Source of the DNA: Pseudomonadota bacterium
Lineage (GTDB): Bacteria > Pseudomonadota > Gammaproteobacteria > Pseudomonadales > Oleiphilaceae
Direction of reading: 5' to 3'
Assembly: GCA_002747395.1 (NCBI GenBank)
Contig: PDPE01000031.1
Location: 1 to 37,811 of the forward strand
Length of the DNA: 37,811 bases
Shown: one piece after another, positions 23,912 through 34,585 of the stretch
How the letters are laid out: the number at the start of each line of letters is the position of its first letter
How positions within the stretch are numbered: position 1 is the stretch's first letter
Translations under genes and position numbers: made by a program
The notes under the pieces: generated by a model
The model's database searches: none
What the model was told of the DNA's origin: nothing
Seen by the model: the letters and a program-made list of their open reading frames with translations, nothing else

Positions 23912-24990
23912 TTTGGCTTGCCGGATTTCTTTCGGACTATTTCAGTATTTTTGGTGTTTTCAAGTATCTCACCATGAGAGGCATTATGGGTGTGCTGACG
24001 GCCCTCGGCCTTTCACTTGTAATTGGCCCGACTGTGATTCGCAGATTGAGTTTTCACCAGATTGGACAGGCAGTTCGGGATGATGGCCCCGAGTCCCACC
24101 TGAGCAAGGCTGGCACGCCAACCATGGGCGGGGCGATGATACTGGTGGCAATCGGAATCAGCACTTTGCTATGGGCGGATTTGAGTAATCGGTATGTCTG
24201 GATTACCTTGCTGGTCACCCTGTCTTTTGGGGCGATTGGCTGGGTGGACGACTACCGCAAGGTGGTTGAGAAAAACCCGAGAGGGTTGCCGGCCCGCTGG
24301 AAGTACCTGTGGCAATCCGTGTTTGGCGCTCTTGCGGCCATTGCCTTGTATCAATCCGCCTCTTTACCGGCCGAAACCTATTTTATTATCCCGGTAGTGA
24401 AGGAATGGGGCTGGCAGTGGGGAGCGATCGGCTTTTGTGTTATGACCTACCTGGTGGTGGTGGGCAGCAGCAATGCCGTGAATCTGACTGACGGCCTTGA
24501 CGGGTTGGCGATTATGCCGACAGTGATGGTTGCGGGTGCGCTGGCAATATTTGCCTATCTGTCCGGGCACATCCAGTTTGCAAACTACCTGCATATTCCC
24601 CATTTACCGGGCACCGGGGAGTTGATTGTTTTTTGCGGTGCCATCGTGGGTGCCGGGTTGGGCTTTTTGTGGTTCAACACCTATCCGGCCCAGGTTTTTA
24701 TGGGAGATGTAGGGGCATTGGCACTGGGAGCGGCACTGGGAGTTGTTGCCGTGATTGTTCGGCAAGAGCTGGTGTTGTTTATTATGGGCGGTGTGTTTGT
24801 TATGGAAACTGTTTCCGTGATTCTCCAGGTGGCTTCTTTCAAGCTCACCGGTCGGAGAATATTCCGTATGGCGCCCTTGCATCATCATTTCGAATTGAAG
24901 GGGTGGCCTGAACCCCGCGTGATTGTCAGATTCTGGGTTATCACTGTGGTGTTGGTACTCATTGGCCTGGCTACGTTGAAGGTCAGATAA
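23905..24990 (+). CDS. mraY: phospho-MurNAc-pentapeptide translocase
   Basis: MraY moves phospho-MurNAc-pentapeptide to undecaprenyl phosphate, forming lipid I at the inner membrane. The 361-residue polytopic protein (about ten helices; E. coli 360) has the family motifs: [17 protein letters not shown], the aspartate pair [24 protein letters not shown] with catalytic aspartates, [12 protein letters not shown] and the histidine cluster [12 protein letters not shown]. It overlaps the end of murF. A 104-base spacer before murD is unusual for this cluster. Confidence 0.98.
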   Translation: MLVWLAGFLSDYFSIFGVFKYLTMRGIMGVLTALGLSLVIGPTVIRRLSFHQIGQAVRDDGPESHLSKAGTPTMGGAMILVAIGISTLLWADLSNRYVWITLLVTLSFGAIGWVDDYRKVVEKNPRGLPARWKYLWQSVFGALAAIALYQSASLPAETYFIIPVVKEWGWQWGAIGFCVMTYLVVVGSSNAVNLTDGLDGLAIMPTVMVAGALAIFAYLSGHIQFANYLHIPHLPGTGELIVFCGAIVGAGLGFLWFNTYPAQVFMGDVGALALGAALGVVAVIVRQELVLFIMGGVFVMETVSVILQVASFKLTGRRIFRMAPLHHHFELKGWPEPRVIVRFWVITVVLVLIGLATLKVR

Positions 24991-25094
24991 GAGCAATGTA
25001 AGAACAAAAAAGCAGTCTGAGAATAAAAAGCAGTCCAGGATCAAAAGAAGTCGGTCGGGAAAAAACGTAGTAGTGAATCAGGTGGCAGAAAAAA

Positions 25095-26468
25095 ATGGTC
25101 GCGAGTGCAAACAGGGTTGTAAGCGCAATGCAATTGATGGTTTCTGATAAAAAACACATTGTAGTCGGCATAGGCAAGACGGGGGTTTCCTGTGTGCGCT
25201 ATTTGCTCGGACAAGGTGCGGATGTGGAAGTGGTGGATACCCGGGAGAACCCTTCCGGACTGGACAAATTCCGGTCAGAGTTCCCGCATGTTCCGTTGCG
25301 CCTCGGGCCGCTGGATTCAGATTATCTGTGCACGGCTGATGACCTTGTGGTCAGCCCCGGTGTGGCTATTGCGACTCCGGAAATAAGCCGGGCCATGGAC
25401 GTCGGGGTTCATGTGACCGGCGACATCGATATTTTCAGTTGTGTGGCCGAAGCGCCGATTATTGCCATAACCGGCTCTAACGGGAAAAGTACGGTCACTA
25501 CACTGCTGGGTGAAATGGCCAAAAATGCCGGCACCAAAGTGGCCACAGGTGGCAACCTCGGAACTCCGGCCCTTGATTTGCTGGACCCGTCGATTGAACT
25601 CTACATTCTGGAATTGTCGAGTTTTCAGCTTGAAACAACCCGCAGACTGGGCGCCATGTCAGCCACAGTTCTGAACGTTTCGGAAGATCACATGGATCGT
25701 TACCCGACTATCGAGGCTTACCATGCAGCCAAACACAGGGTATTCAACGGGAGTAACAATGCCATAGTCAATGACGATCAGCCTTTGACCAACCCGTTGC
25801 TTACGCAGGGAATGCGAGTGATACATTTTGGTTTGGGCCATCCTGCACTAAAAAAATTCAGTACAATCTCCGAGCAGGAAGAAGTCTGGTTGGCGTACGG
25901 CTACCAGACGCTGCTGCCAGTCAGGGAAATGAAACTGCGAGGCAAACACAATATCAGCAATGCACTGGCCGCCCTGGCATTGGGGCATACTGCGGGACTG
26001 CCGATGGATCGTATGGTTGAGACCCTGAAAACATTTTCCGGCCTGCCTCACCGGTGTGAATGGGTGAGAACGATAAACTCGGTTGACTATATCAATGATT
26101 CCAAGGGAACCAATGTCGGTGCGACCTGTGCGGCAATCGACAGCCTGGGAGGTACTATCAGTGGCAAGGTTATTTTGATTGCCGGAGGTGAAGGCAAGGA
26201 TTCCGATTTTTCTCCGCTGAAAAGCAAGATTAACCGGTATGTCAGTGAGGTCTGCGTGATTGGAAGGGATGCAAAGCTGATTGCCCGGGTCGCGGAGGGG
26301 GTTCCGGTCACATTTTGTGACACCTTGCAGGATGCGGTAATCCGGGCCAATGCTGTGGCCAGACCGGGTGACCTGGTGCTGTTGTCTCCAGCCTGTGCCA
26401 GCTTTGACATGTTTGACAATTATGAGCAGCGGGGATGCCGGTTTGCGGAGGCAGTAAACCGGTTATGA
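25095..26468 (+). CDS. murD: UDP-MurNAc-L-Ala:D-glutamate ligase
   Basis: MurD adds D-glutamate to UDP-MurNAc-L-alanine. The protein has the Rossmann-like N-terminal domain HIVVGIGKTGVSCVRYLL, VVSPGVAIATPEI, the P-loop ITGSNGKSTV, LELSSFQLETT, LNVSEDHMDRY, the lysine region AYHAAKHRVF, NDSKGTNVGAT, and the C-terminal GGEGKDSDFSPL and VLLSPACASFDMFDNYEQRG. From the ATG at 25095 (AGGTGG nine bases upstream) it is 457 residues, about 15 longer than E. coli MurD. ATG 25137 would give the usual short N-terminus. It overlaps ftsW by four bases. Confidence 0.97.
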   Translation: MVASANRVVSAMQLMVSDKKHIVVGIGKTGVSCVRYLLGQGADVEVVDTRENPSGLDKFRSEFPHVPLRLGPLDSDYLCTADDLVVSPGVAIATPEISRAMDVGVHVTGDIDIFSCVAEAPIIAITGSNGKSTVTTLLGEMAKNAGTKVATGGNLGTPALDLLDPSIELYILELSSFQLETTRRLGAMSATVLNVSEDHMDRYPTIEAYHAAKHRVFNGSNNAIVNDDQPLTNPLLTQGMRVIHFGLGHPALKKFSTISEQEEVWLAYGYQTLLPVREMKLRGKHNISNALAALALGHTAGLPMDRMVETLKTFSGLPHRCEWVRTINSVDYINDSKGTNVGATCAAIDSLGGTISGKVILIAGGEGKDSDFSPLKSKINRYVSEVCVIGRDAKLIARVAEGVPVTFCDTLQDAVIRANAVARPGDLVLLSPACASFDMFDNYEQRGCRFAEAVNRL

Positions 26469-27667
26469 GTATCGCGCAGGCCATGAACATGAATACAGCA
26501 GAACAGAAAATAGCCTGTGACCTGGATTGGTGGTTAGCGGGTTGTGCTGCTGTGTTGCTCTATATCGGGCTGGTTATCATTACCTCGGCATCCATTGATA
26601 TCGCCGATGCAAGAACGGTGGGTGTTGACAGCTCAGGCAGTGGAAATCCGTTTTACTATGCCATGAAACATGGTGTGTTTTTGTGCCTGGCTCTGACGGT
26701 GGCCTGTGTTGTGATTCGTGTGCCAACTGACTGGTGGTGTCGCAATGGCTGGCTGTTGCTGTTTGTTTCGCTGGCGCTGCTTGTCCTGGTGTTGGTGATT
26801 GGCCGGGAAGTCAACGGGAGTATTCGCTGGATCGGGCTTGGTCAGGTGAATTTTCAACCCTCCGAAGTTGCCAAACTGTTTTTAATCGCCTACCTGGCCG
26901 GCTATCTGGTTCGACGCAATGATGAGGTAACATCATCCTGGTGGGGCTTTATCAAGCCGATGGTGGTGATGTTTGTCGCTGCCTTGCTCTTGCTGATGGA
27001 GCCTGATTTTGGCGCGACCGTCGTTATTCTGGTCGCTGCATTCGGTATGATTTTTCTGAGTGGAGCAAAGCTGGTTCGGTTTGGAACACTCCTGATGGTT
27101 GCAACTGTGCTGGGAGTGGCACTGATTTTCTTTCAACCCTATCGCTTCCAGAGAGTTATCTCGTTTGCCAACCCCTGGGCAGATCAATTTGGCAGTGGCT
27201 ATCAACTGACTCAGGCGTTGATTGCATTTGGGCGAGGTGAGTGGTTCGGAGTTGGCCTGGGAAACAGTGTGCAAAAACTGATGTATCTGCCGGAAGCGCA
27301 TACCGATTTCGTTTTCGCCATTCTGGCAGAAGAGTTTGGCTTGCTGGGCTCGATTTTTGTTATCAGCCTGTTCGTGGTTCTGGTTTATCGAAGTATGAGA
27401 ATCGGGCGATTGTGTGAGGCCGCCGGGCGCTACTTTTCGGCTTATTTTGCCTATGGATTGTCGATACTGATCGGTTTTCAGGCATTTATCAATATTGGTG
27501 TCAATTGTGGCCTGTTGCCGACGAAGGGGCTGACACTCCCTCTGGTGAGCTATGGTGGTAGCAGTTTGATTGTCAGTTGTGCGCTGGTGTCGATTTTGCT
27601 GAGAATTGACCTGGAAAGAAAGTGGGCTGCCGGAGTGACTCGACCGGGACTCGGGAGGGCGCGATGA
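26465..27667 (+). CDS. ftsW: septal peptidoglycan polymerase FtsW
   Basis: FtsW is the SEDS-family glycosyltransferase that polymerises lipid II at the septum in a complex with FtsI. The ATG at 26465 overlaps the murD stop (ATGA) and gives 400 residues with about ten membrane helices. Landmarks are VNGSIRWIGLGQVNFQPSEVAKLF, MEPDFGATVVI (catalytic aspartate region of the long loop), FANPWADQFGSGYQLTQALIAFGRGEWFGVGLGNSVQKL, LPEAHTDFVFAILAEEFG and the C-terminal LPLVSYGGSSLI. PTKGLTLP identifies FtsW/RodA; the dcw position identifies FtsW. It overlaps murG by four bases. Confidence 0.97.
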   Translation: MSIAQAMNMNTAEQKIACDLDWWLAGCAAVLLYIGLVIITSASIDIADARTVGVDSSGSGNPFYYAMKHGVFLCLALTVACVVIRVPTDWWCRNGWLLLFVSLALLVLVLVIGREVNGSIRWIGLGQVNFQPSEVAKLFLIAYLAGYLVRRNDEVTSSWWGFIKPMVVMFVAALLLLMEPDFGATVVILVAAFGMIFLSGAKLVRFGTLLMVATVLGVALIFFQPYRFQRVISFANPWADQFGSGYQLTQALIAFGRGEWFGVGLGNSVQKLMYLPEAHTDFVFAILAEEFGLLGSIFVISLFVVLVYRSMRIGRLCEAAGRYFSAYFAYGLSILIGFQAFINIGVNCGLLPTKGLTLPLVSYGGSSLIVSCALVSILLRIDLERKWAAGVTRPGLGRAR

Positions 27668-28761
27668 GCCGGACGGCTGACCGGAAAGTGTTTTTGATTA
27701 TGGCGGGCGGAACCGGTGGTCATATATTCCCGGCTCTTGCTGTCGCCCGGGAATTGCAAAGAAGGCAACATCGAGTGCACTGGCTTGGTGCCGTCGACGG
27801 CATGGAGCAGAAAGTGGTGACTGAAAATGGCATTGACCTGTCGCTGGTCCGTATTTCAGGGCTTCGGGGTAAGGGCAAACTCGCCTGGTTGCAGGCACCG
27901 GCCAGGGTATTGACTGCGGTATGGCAGGCCGTACGGGTTGTTCGACAGGTGCAACCCGACTGTGTGTTGGGGATGGGCGGCTTTGCCAGTGGTCCTGGTG
28001 GCCTGGCTGCGTGGCTGTTGCGAAAGCCGCTGGTCATTCACGAGCAAAATGCGATTGCAGGCATGACCAACAGGCTGTTGTCAAAAGTGGCGGATCATGT
28101 CCTTTGTGCCTTTCCGGGGGTGTTCAAAGATAAAACAGAGTACAGGGTGACCGGCAACCCTCTCCGACATCAGTTTGTATCAGGTGACTTGCCGGATCGC
28201 CAGAATAATCTGTCGGATCCATCACAGCCACTGCATGTGCTGGTGCTGGGTGGCAGCCTGGGAGCTGCAGCCATTAACCAACTGGTTCCTGAAGCCCTGT
28301 CACGTATTCCGTCGGCCAATGTCGAGGTGCGTCATCAGTGCGGCCAGAAAAAACTGGCTCAGGCCGAGGCGGCTTACAGGGCGACTGGTGTCGATTGTCA
28401 GCCTGAACCCTTTATAAACAATATGCCGGAGGCGTATCGTTGGGCAGATATAGTGATTTGTCGGGCGGGCGCGATGACGGTTGCCGAGCTGTCTGCTGTG
28501 GGCGTGGCCTCTATCCTGATACCCTTCCCTTACGCGGTGGATGATCATCAGACTGCCAATGCCGGATATCTGGCATCACAACACGCGGCAATACTGGTTC
28601 AGGAATCGGCATTGACTGCCGACTGGCTGGCCGACAGGTTAAACGAATTTATAGCTGACAGGCAACCGCTGGCAGAGATGGCTGGAAAAGCCAAAACACT
28701 GGCCTGGCCAGATGCAACCAAAGTCGTGGCGGATGTCTGTGAGGAGGCATGCAATGAGTGA
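27664..28761 (+). CDS. murG: UDP-GlcNAc:lipid I N-acetylglucosaminyltransferase
   Basis: MurG adds GlcNAc to lipid I, making lipid II on the inner face of the cytoplasmic membrane. The 365-residue product has the GT-B motifs: [16 protein letters not shown] (first glycine loop), [39 protein letters not shown] (second glycine loop), and the UDP-GlcNAc site [35 protein letters not shown]. The ATG at 27664 overlaps the ftsW stop; the open frame upstream is not conserved. It overlaps murC by eight bases. Confidence 0.97.
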   Translation: MSRTADRKVFLIMAGGTGGHIFPALAVARELQRRQHRVHWLGAVDGMEQKVVTENGIDLSLVRISGLRGKGKLAWLQAPARVLTAVWQAVRVVRQVQPDCVLGMGGFASGPGGLAAWLLRKPLVIHEQNAIAGMTNRLLSKVADHVLCAFPGVFKDKTEYRVTGNPLRHQFVSGDLPDRQNNLSDPSQPLHVLVLGGSLGAAAINQLVPEALSRIPSANVEVRHQCGQKKLAQAEAAYRATGVDCQPEPFINNMPEAYRWADIVICRAGAMTVAELSAVGVASILIPFPYAVDDHQTANAGYLASQHAAILVQESALTADWLADRLNEFIADRQPLAEMAGKAKTLAWPDATKVVADVCEEACNE

Positions 28762-30202
28762 ACTATCAAGCCAGCCTGCACTGGTCTGTGATGTCCCGGA
28801 AATGAGACGAATCAGGCGGATACATTTTGTCGGTATCGGCGGTGCGGGCATGTGCGGGATTGCAGAAGTATTATTGAACCAGGGGTATGAAATATCAGGA
28901 TCGGATCTTGGTGCCAGTGCGACAACGGAACGGTTGAAGCAACTGGGTGCGCTGATTTTTATTGGTCACGCTGAAGAAAATGTGGTTGGAGCCAATGTAG
29001 TGGTGGTTTCCAGTGCCGTGAATGAAGGCAATCCCGAAATCAGGCAGGCACGCAGGCAGCGTACCCCGGTGGTGCCGAGGGCAGAGATGCTGGCTGAAAT
29101 CATGCGTTATCGACACGGCATTGCCGTAGCCGGTACTCATGGTAAAACGACCACAACCAGTTTTATCGCTTCTATTTTTGGTGAAGCGAACCTTGACCCG
29201 ACTTTCGTTATTGGAGGCAAGCTGAACAGTGCAGGTACCAACGCAAAACTGGGCGCATCCCGGTTTCTGATTGCGGAAGCGGACGAAAGCGATGCATCAT
29301 TTCTGCATCTGACACCCATGGCCGCAGTGGTCACCAATATTGATGCTGACCATATGCATACCTATGGCGGCGATTTTGAAAAACTGAAGCAGACCTTTAT
29401 CGATTTTCTCCATAATCTGCCCTTTTACGGTGTTGCCTGCCTGTGTATGGATGATGAGGTTGTCAGGGAAATACAGCCCAAAATATCCCGCTCGATCATT
29501 ACTTACGGGCTTGATGAAAGTGCAGACTATTACGCCACTGACATTGTTCAGACTGAATCAAAGGTCTGTTTTGTGGCGCACCGGCCCGATAACAAGTCGT
29601 CGCTGACCATCGAGCTTACCATGCCAGGTGTTCATAACGTGCAGAATGCCATGGCGGCTGTGGCCATCGCAACGGATGAAGGTGTAGAGGATGCGGCAAT
29701 TGTTTCCGGCCTGGCCGGTTTTTCAGGCGTGGGGCGACGCTTTGAAATGTACGGGGAATACACCACTCCAAAAGGCCGGGTGCTTTTTGTTGATGACTAT
29801 GGCCATCACCCGAGGGAAGTGGAAGCGGTTATCGGTGCAATTCGCATGGGCTGGCCGGAGCGCCGCCTGGTCATGGTTTACCAGCCGCATCGCTACAGTC
29901 GTACCTGTGACCTTTATGAAGATTTTGTCCGGGTCTTGTCCAGGGTCGATGTGTTGTTATTGCTTGATGTGTACCCCGCCGGAGAAGCACCCATTCCCGG
30001 AGCTGACAGCAGAAATCTGTGCCGCAGTATTCGGCAGCGAGGACTGATTGACCCCGTCTTTGCCGGAAATGGCACTGAACTGGAAGCGATTCTGGAAGGG
30101 GTGCTGGAGGATGGGGATATTCTGGTGACCCAGGGAGCGGGTGATATTGGTGGTATTGCCTCCAGATTGGTTGAGCTTGACTTGTTTAAAGGTGACGCAT
30201 GA
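28754..30202 (+). CDS. murC: UDP-N-acetylmuramate:L-alanine ligase
   Basis: MurC adds L-alanine to UDP-MurNAc, the first amino-acid step. The ATG at 28754 has GAGGAGG six bases upstream and gives 482 residues (E. coli 491). Motifs: [22 protein letters not shown] (UDP-binding), [13 protein letters not shown], the P-loop [53 protein letters not shown] and [10 protein letters not shown]. It overlaps murG at the start and ddl (ATGA) at the end. Confidence 0.97.
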   Translation: MSELSSQPALVCDVPEMRRIRRIHFVGIGGAGMCGIAEVLLNQGYEISGSDLGASATTERLKQLGALIFIGHAEENVVGANVVVVSSAVNEGNPEIRQARRQRTPVVPRAEMLAEIMRYRHGIAVAGTHGKTTTTSFIASIFGEANLDPTFVIGGKLNSAGTNAKLGASRFLIAEADESDASFLHLTPMAAVVTNIDADHMHTYGGDFEKLKQTFIDFLHNLPFYGVACLCMDDEVVREIQPKISRSIITYGLDESADYYATDIVQTESKVCFVAHRPDNKSSLTIELTMPGVHNVQNAMAAVAIATDEGVEDAAIVSGLAGFSGVGRRFEMYGEYTTPKGRVLFVDDYGHHPREVEAVIGAIRMGWPERRLVMVYQPHRYSRTCDLYEDFVRVLSRVDVLLLLDVYPAGEAPIPGADSRNLCRSIRQRGLIDPVFAGNGTELEAILEGVLEDGDILVTQGAGDIGGIASRLVELDLFKGDA

Positions 30203-31119
30203 AACAACAATTGATTGATCGCCTGGGGCGGGTTGCCGTGTTTTACGGCGGGACATCAGCCGAGCGGGAAGTGTCATTAAACAGTGGCAAGGCCGTGGTT
30301 GATGCATTGAAAAGGGCAGGGGTGGATGTGCTGCCCGTTGAAGTCAACGAAGGCACAATGAACGAGTTCGAAGCCGACTTTTGTGACCGGGTGTTTCTGG
30401 CCCTGCACGGGCGAGGTGGAGAGGATGGAACCATTCAGGGCTACCTGGACACCCTGGGGGTGCCCTATACCGGCAGTGGTGTGCTGGCTTCATCGCTTGC
30501 CATGGACAAGATTCGAACCAAGTTGATCTGGTTGTCCCGTGGTTTACCTACACCGGATTTTGCGATGCTGACATCGGGTAACCTGCTTGATAATTACCAG
30601 CGCCTGGGGCCGGTGGTCTGTGTCAAGCCGGCCCATGAAGGTTCGAGCATCGGAGTTGAAAAGGTCTGTGACACGGATGAGATGAAAAAAGCATTCAGCC
30701 AGGCCGAAAAATTTGATCAGGAGGTGATGGCAGAAACCTGGGTGCAGGGCAGGGAGTTTACTGTGGCGATTCTGGACGGGCAGGCATTGCCTGTTATCGG
30801 TTTGAGCACAGACCATACCCTGTATGATTACCAGGCGAAGTATGTGTCGGATGATACCCGGTACCAGTTGCCCGCCGGACTCGGCGAAAGTGAAGAACGC
30901 GACATGCAGCGTCTGTCGCTGGAGGCGTTCGAAGCGGTTGGATGTGAAGGTTGGGGAAGGGTGGATGTGATGCAGGATGAACAGGGAAAAAGCTGGCTGT
31001 TGGAGGTGAACACTATCCCCGGGATGACAGATCACAGCCTGGTACCGATGGCCGCTGCGCATCAGGGTATATCGTTTGACGCTCTGGTGCTGAAAATTCT
31101 GGAGTCCACATTGCCATGA
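30199..31119 (+). CDS. ddlB: D-alanine:D-alanine ligase B
   Basis: Ddl makes the D-Ala-D-Ala dipeptide used by MurF. The 306-residue ATP-grasp enzyme equals E. coli DdlB in length. Motifs: [89 protein letters not shown] (omega-loop, with the Tyr of the D-Ala site in YDYQAKY) and [19 protein letters not shown] with metal ligands. It lies between murC and ftsQ with four-base overlaps on both sides, the standard position. Confidence 0.97.
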   Translation: MKQQLIDRLGRVAVFYGGTSAEREVSLNSGKAVVDALKRAGVDVLPVEVNEGTMNEFEADFCDRVFLALHGRGGEDGTIQGYLDTLGVPYTGSGVLASSLAMDKIRTKLIWLSRGLPTPDFAMLTSGNLLDNYQRLGPVVCVKPAHEGSSIGVEKVCDTDEMKKAFSQAEKFDQEVMAETWVQGREFTVAILDGQALPVIGLSTDHTLYDYQAKYVSDDTRYQLPAGLGESEERDMQRLSLEAFEAVGCEGWGRVDVMQDEQGKSWLLEVNTIPGMTDHSLVPMAAAHQGISFDALVLKILESTLP

Positions 31120-32039
31120 TGTCTGTTATTCAGGCTCCCGTTCGCACCCGTGATACAGCAAAATCCAGGCGCGGAGCGTCGGGTCGGAAACGCCGGAATC
31201 CGCGGCGCGGAGGCGATAACAGGGTGAAGGTGACCCTGAAAAAATGGCGCACCGGAGGGGCCCGGCTTTGGCAAGGTATCATTGGTATGTCCGGTTTGTT
31301 GTTGCGTCACCGGGCATGGGTTGCCTTGTGCCTCTGCTGGATACTGGTGATTGTGGCATGGACACAGCGTGATGAATTGTTGGGCCGCTACCTGGATCAT
31401 CCTGTTGAACGGCTGGAGATCAAGGGGAATATAACCTTTTTGGATGAGGCGACATTGCGGGCGAAGCTGGGGGGTCTTATAGGAAAAGGCTTTTTTTCGC
31501 TGGATTTGTACCACCTGAAAACAGAAGTAGAGGCAATGAGCTGGGTAGAGAAAGCGTCGATTCGGCGCATTTGGCCGAACAAGCTGGAGTACAGGATTGT
31601 TGAACAGGTGCCTGTTGCCAACTGGAATGGAAAAGCCTTGTTGAACCCGTACGGGGAGGTCTTTCAACCTGGGGAGACTGCTTCACTGTTACGGGAAAAG
31701 GCGAGACTGCCTGCGTTGTCAGGCCCGGAAAATCAGGCGAAGTCAGTGCTGGCCCGCTACGCAGGGTTACGCAATAAAATGGCGGAATATGATATCAGGC
31801 TGAGCGCAGTCAGCCTGAAGCAGCGTGGGGCCTGGGCGCTGGTTATCGACTCGGGAATTCGGGTTGAGCTGGGCAAGGAACGAATAGAGGAGCGTGTTGA
31901 CCGGCTTATCAGCGTCTATACCCGGCTTGTTGCAGAGAGACGCCTGAAAATAGGCACAATTGATACTCGATATACCAATGGCGTTGCTATCAGTTGGTTG
32001 GAGGGTGCAACAGAAACCCGGGACACCGGAAACAGCTAG
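31116..32039 (+). CDS. ftsQ: cell division protein FtsQ
   Basis: FtsQ joins FtsB and FtsL in the divisome subcomplex that regulates FtsWI. The 307-residue protein has an unusually basic cytoplasmic tail (residues 1-65, rich in Arg/Lys, for example KSRRGASGRKRRNPRRGG), one membrane helix (about 68-88, WVALCLCWILVIVAW), then the POTRA domain (VERLEIKGNITFLDEATLRAKL ... SWVEKASIRRIWPNKLEYRIVEQVPVANWN) and the beta domain (ALLNPYGEVF ... WALVIDSGIRVELGKE). The start overlaps the ddlB stop (ATGATG); the second Met is an equal candidate. The next gene begins 67 bases later. Confidence 0.95.
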   Translation: MMSVIQAPVRTRDTAKSRRGASGRKRRNPRRGGDNRVKVTLKKWRTGGARLWQGIIGMSGLLLRHRAWVALCLCWILVIVAWTQRDELLGRYLDHPVERLEIKGNITFLDEATLRAKLGGLIGKGFFSLDLYHLKTEVEAMSWVEKASIRRIWPNKLEYRIVEQVPVANWNGKALLNPYGEVFQPGETASLLREKARLPALSGPENQAKSVLARYAGLRNKMAEYDIRLSAVSLKQRGAWALVIDSGIRVELGKERIEERVDRLISVYTRLVAERRLKIGTIDTRYTNGVAISWLEGATETRDTGNS

Positions 32040-32106
32040 CGGATTGCGTGGAGCTACTTTTCGCGGCTCGCTGGCTGCGGGAGTCAGATTGACAGGCTGA
32101 CAATGA

Positions 32107-33351
32107 ATGTCAGAGGCAGGAACGGAAAATATGGACAATATGATTGTAGGGCTCGATATCGGAACATCCAAAATTGTTGCGATTGTCGGCCAGAAAACAC
32201 CGGAAGGTGAGGTAAAAATTATCGGTATTGGCTCACACCCTTCAAGGGGGTTGAAGCGGGGTGTGGTGGTCAATATTGAAACAACGGTACTGTCAATCCA
32301 GAGAGCGGTTGAAGAAGCGGAATTAATGGCAGGTTGTCAAATTCACTCGGTTTATGCCGGCATCGCGGGCAGCCACATCAGGAGTATGAACTCGCACGGT
32401 ATTGTGGCGGTTCGGGAGCGGGAAGTGGTTCATGCCGATATTGACCGGGTGATCGATGCGGCGCAGGCCGTGGCTATCCCGGCGGATCAGAAAATACTGC
32501 ATATCCTTCCCCAGGAGTACGTCATCGACAGTCAGGAAGGTATCAAGGAGCCGCTGGGAATGTCTGGTGTTCGCCTTGAAGCGAAAGTGCACCTGGTAAC
32601 CTGTGCGGTGAATGCGGCTCAGAATATAGAGAAATGTGTCAAACGCTGCGGCCTGGAAGTGGACGACATTATCCTTGAGCAGTTGGCATCCAGTCATGCG
32701 GTGCTGACCGAAGATGAAAAAGAGCTGGGAGTATGTCTGGTCGATATTGGTGGTGGAACTACTGATATCGCGATTTTCACCGGTGGTTCCATTCGTCACA
32801 CTGCAGTGATCCCGATCGCAGGTGATCAGGTAACGAATGATATTGCGATGGCGCTGCGCACTCCGACACAAAACGCGGAAGAAATCAAGATCAAGTACGC
32901 TTGTGCGCTGACTCAACTCGCCGGTGCTGATGAAACGATCAAGGTGCCCAGTGTTGGTGACAGGCCGCCGAGAGACCTGTCTCGCCAGGCGCTTGCGGAG
33001 GTGGTGGAGCCTCGATACGAAGAATTGTTTACCCTGGTGCAATCGGAATTGCGCCGAAGCGGGTATGAAGAACTGGTGGCTGCCGGGATTGTGTTAACCG
33101 GCGGCACATCGAGGATGGAGGGGGTGGTTGAACTGGCAGAAGAAATATTTCACATGCCGGTAAGGCTTGCCTCCCCCCAAAATGTCAGCGGGTTGGCTGA
33201 TGTGGTCAATAATCCGATGTATTCAACAGGCGTTGGCTTATTGACCTACGGGTTTAAACAGATGGAATTGGGTCGCAAGCCTGCAATTAAAGCGGATGTT
33301 TCCGAAAGTGTGTTCACAAAAATAAAAAACTGGTTTACCGGCAATTTTTAG
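32107..33351 (+). CDS. ftsA: cell division protein FtsA
   Basis: FtsA is the actin-like protein that attaches FtsZ filaments to the membrane and recruits later division proteins. The 414-residue product has the actin-fold nucleotide motifs: VGLDIGTSKIVAIVG (phosphate 1), the SHS2/1C region with VHADIDRVIDAAQAV and HILPQEYVIDSQEGIKEP, CLVDIGGGTTDIAIF (phosphate 2) and GIVLTGGTSRMEG (adenosine). RPPRDLSRQALAEVVEPRYEEL is diagnostic. The C-terminal FTKIKNWFTGNF is the amphipathic membrane-targeting helix. Start candidates are 32107 and 32131; the latter (MDNMIVGLDIG) has AGGAACGG upstream. ftsZ follows after 42 bases. Confidence 0.97.
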   Translation: MSEAGTENMDNMIVGLDIGTSKIVAIVGQKTPEGEVKIIGIGSHPSRGLKRGVVVNIETTVLSIQRAVEEAELMAGCQIHSVYAGIAGSHIRSMNSHGIVAVREREVVHADIDRVIDAAQAVAIPADQKILHILPQEYVIDSQEGIKEPLGMSGVRLEAKVHLVTCAVNAAQNIEKCVKRCGLEVDDIILEQLASSHAVLTEDEKELGVCLVDIGGGTTDIAIFTGGSIRHTAVIPIAGDQVTNDIAMALRTPTQNAEEIKIKYACALTQLAGADETIKVPSVGDRPPRDLSRQALAEVVEPRYEELFTLVQSELRRSGYEELVAAGIVLTGGTSRMEGVVELAEEIFHMPVRLASPQNVSGLADVVNNPMYSTGVGLLTYGFKQMELGRKPAIKADVSESVFTKIKNWFTGNF

Positions 33352-33393
33352 TCAAAGCCAGTTTAACAATACCAGGATTGAAGGAGATGAAAA

Positions 33394-34554
33394 ATGTTTA
33401 AAATAATAGATGAAGTACAACAGGAAGCGGTCATAAAGGTCATCGGCGTTGGCGGTGGCGGTGGCAACGCGGTTCGCCACATGCTGGCATCAGAAATTGA
33501 CGGAGTGGAATTTCTTTGTGCCAATACAGACGCGCAAGCGCTGAAAGACCTGGATATGAAATCTGTTATTCAGTTAGGCAGTGCCGTGACCAAAGGCCTG
33601 GGAGCGGGTGCCAACCCCGAAGTGGGTCGTCAGGCCGCGATGGAAGACAGGGAAAGGCTTACCGAATCCCTGAAAGGCGCGGATATGGTCTTTATTACCG
33701 CCGGTATGGGAGGTGGAACAGGTACAGGGGGGGCTCCCATCGTTGCCGAAGTTGCCCGTGAACTGGGTATACTGACGGTTGCCGTGGTCACCAGGCCTTT
33801 TCCGTTTGAGGGCGGCAAGCGATTGAAAATCGCCGAGGCCGGGCTTTCCGAGCTTGCCCAGAACGTTGACTCACTGATCACTATTCCGAATGAGAAACTG
33901 TTGTCGGTATTGGGGAAAAACACCAGTTTGCTGGATGCATTCGGTGCGGCTAATGACGTGTTGCTTGGTGCCGTACAGGGGATTGCCGATTTGATCATCA
34001 GGCCGGGCATTATCAACGTTGACTTTGCAGATGTGAAAACCGTGATGTCTGAAATGGGAATGGCCATGATGGGAACGGGCTCCGGTTCCGGGGAAAACCG
34101 TGCTCGTGAAGCGGCGGAGGCGGCTATCAGAAGTCCCTTGTTGGAGGACATTAATCTGCAGGGAGCGAGAGGCATTCTGGTCAACATTACTGCGAGCAGC
34201 AGTTTGGGACTGGGTGAGTTTTCCGAAGTGGGCAGTATTGTTGAAGAGTTTGCATCAGATTCTGCCACTGTTGTTGTCGGAACAGTCATTGATGAAAACA
34301 TGGGTGATGAATTGACGGTTACTGTGGTGGCGACAGGCTTGTCAAACGAAATAGAGCGCCCGGTGAAAGTGATTGATAACACGAAAGTGGTTGACGGAAG
34401 GCTGGATTACCAGCAACTCGACATTCCACCGGTATTGAGGAAAAAGGCTCCTGTTTCTCACGGAAATGTCGCTGTAGATACTACTGCTGCACAGCCCGAG
34501 AAAAATACAGAGTATCTTGATATTCCTGCATTTTTGCGCCGCCAGGCGGATTGA
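33394..34554 (+). CDS. ftsZ: cell division GTPase FtsZ
   Basis: FtsZ is the tubulin-like GTPase forming the division ring. The 386-residue protein has IKVIGVGGGGGNAVRHM at the N-terminus, the tubulin signature GGGTGTGGAP, the T7 loop NVDFADVKTVMSEMG, and a C-terminal linker of about 55 residues. It ends with the conserved peptide EYLDIPAFLRRQAD that binds FtsA and ZipA. A perfect AAGGAG lies upstream of the ATG. It is the last dcw gene here; a palindrome and the lpxC promoter follow. Confidence 0.98.
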   Translation: MFKIIDEVQQEAVIKVIGVGGGGGNAVRHMLASEIDGVEFLCANTDAQALKDLDMKSVIQLGSAVTKGLGAGANPEVGRQAAMEDRERLTESLKGADMVFITAGMGGGTGTGGAPIVAEVARELGILTVAVVTRPFPFEGGKRLKIAEAGLSELAQNVDSLITIPNEKLLSVLGKNTSLLDAFGAANDVLLGAVQGIADLIIRPGIINVDFADVKTVMSEMGMAMMGTGSGSGENRAREAAEAAIRSPLLEDINLQGARGILVNITASSSLGLGEFSEVGSIVEEFASDSATVVVGTVIDENMGDELTVTVVATGLSNEIERPVKVIDNTKVVDGRLDYQQLDIPPVLRKKAPVSHGNVAVDTTAAQPEKNTEYLDIPAFLRRQAD

Positions 34555-34585
34555 CAGGGGCGGGTTGCTGTAACCGGAACCGGCG

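Noticed and set aside
33630..34382. 250-codon ORF on the minus strand across ftsZ
   Set aside because: It is antisense to the highly conserved ftsZ and rich in Ser, Pro, Thr and Ala as expected for such a shadow.
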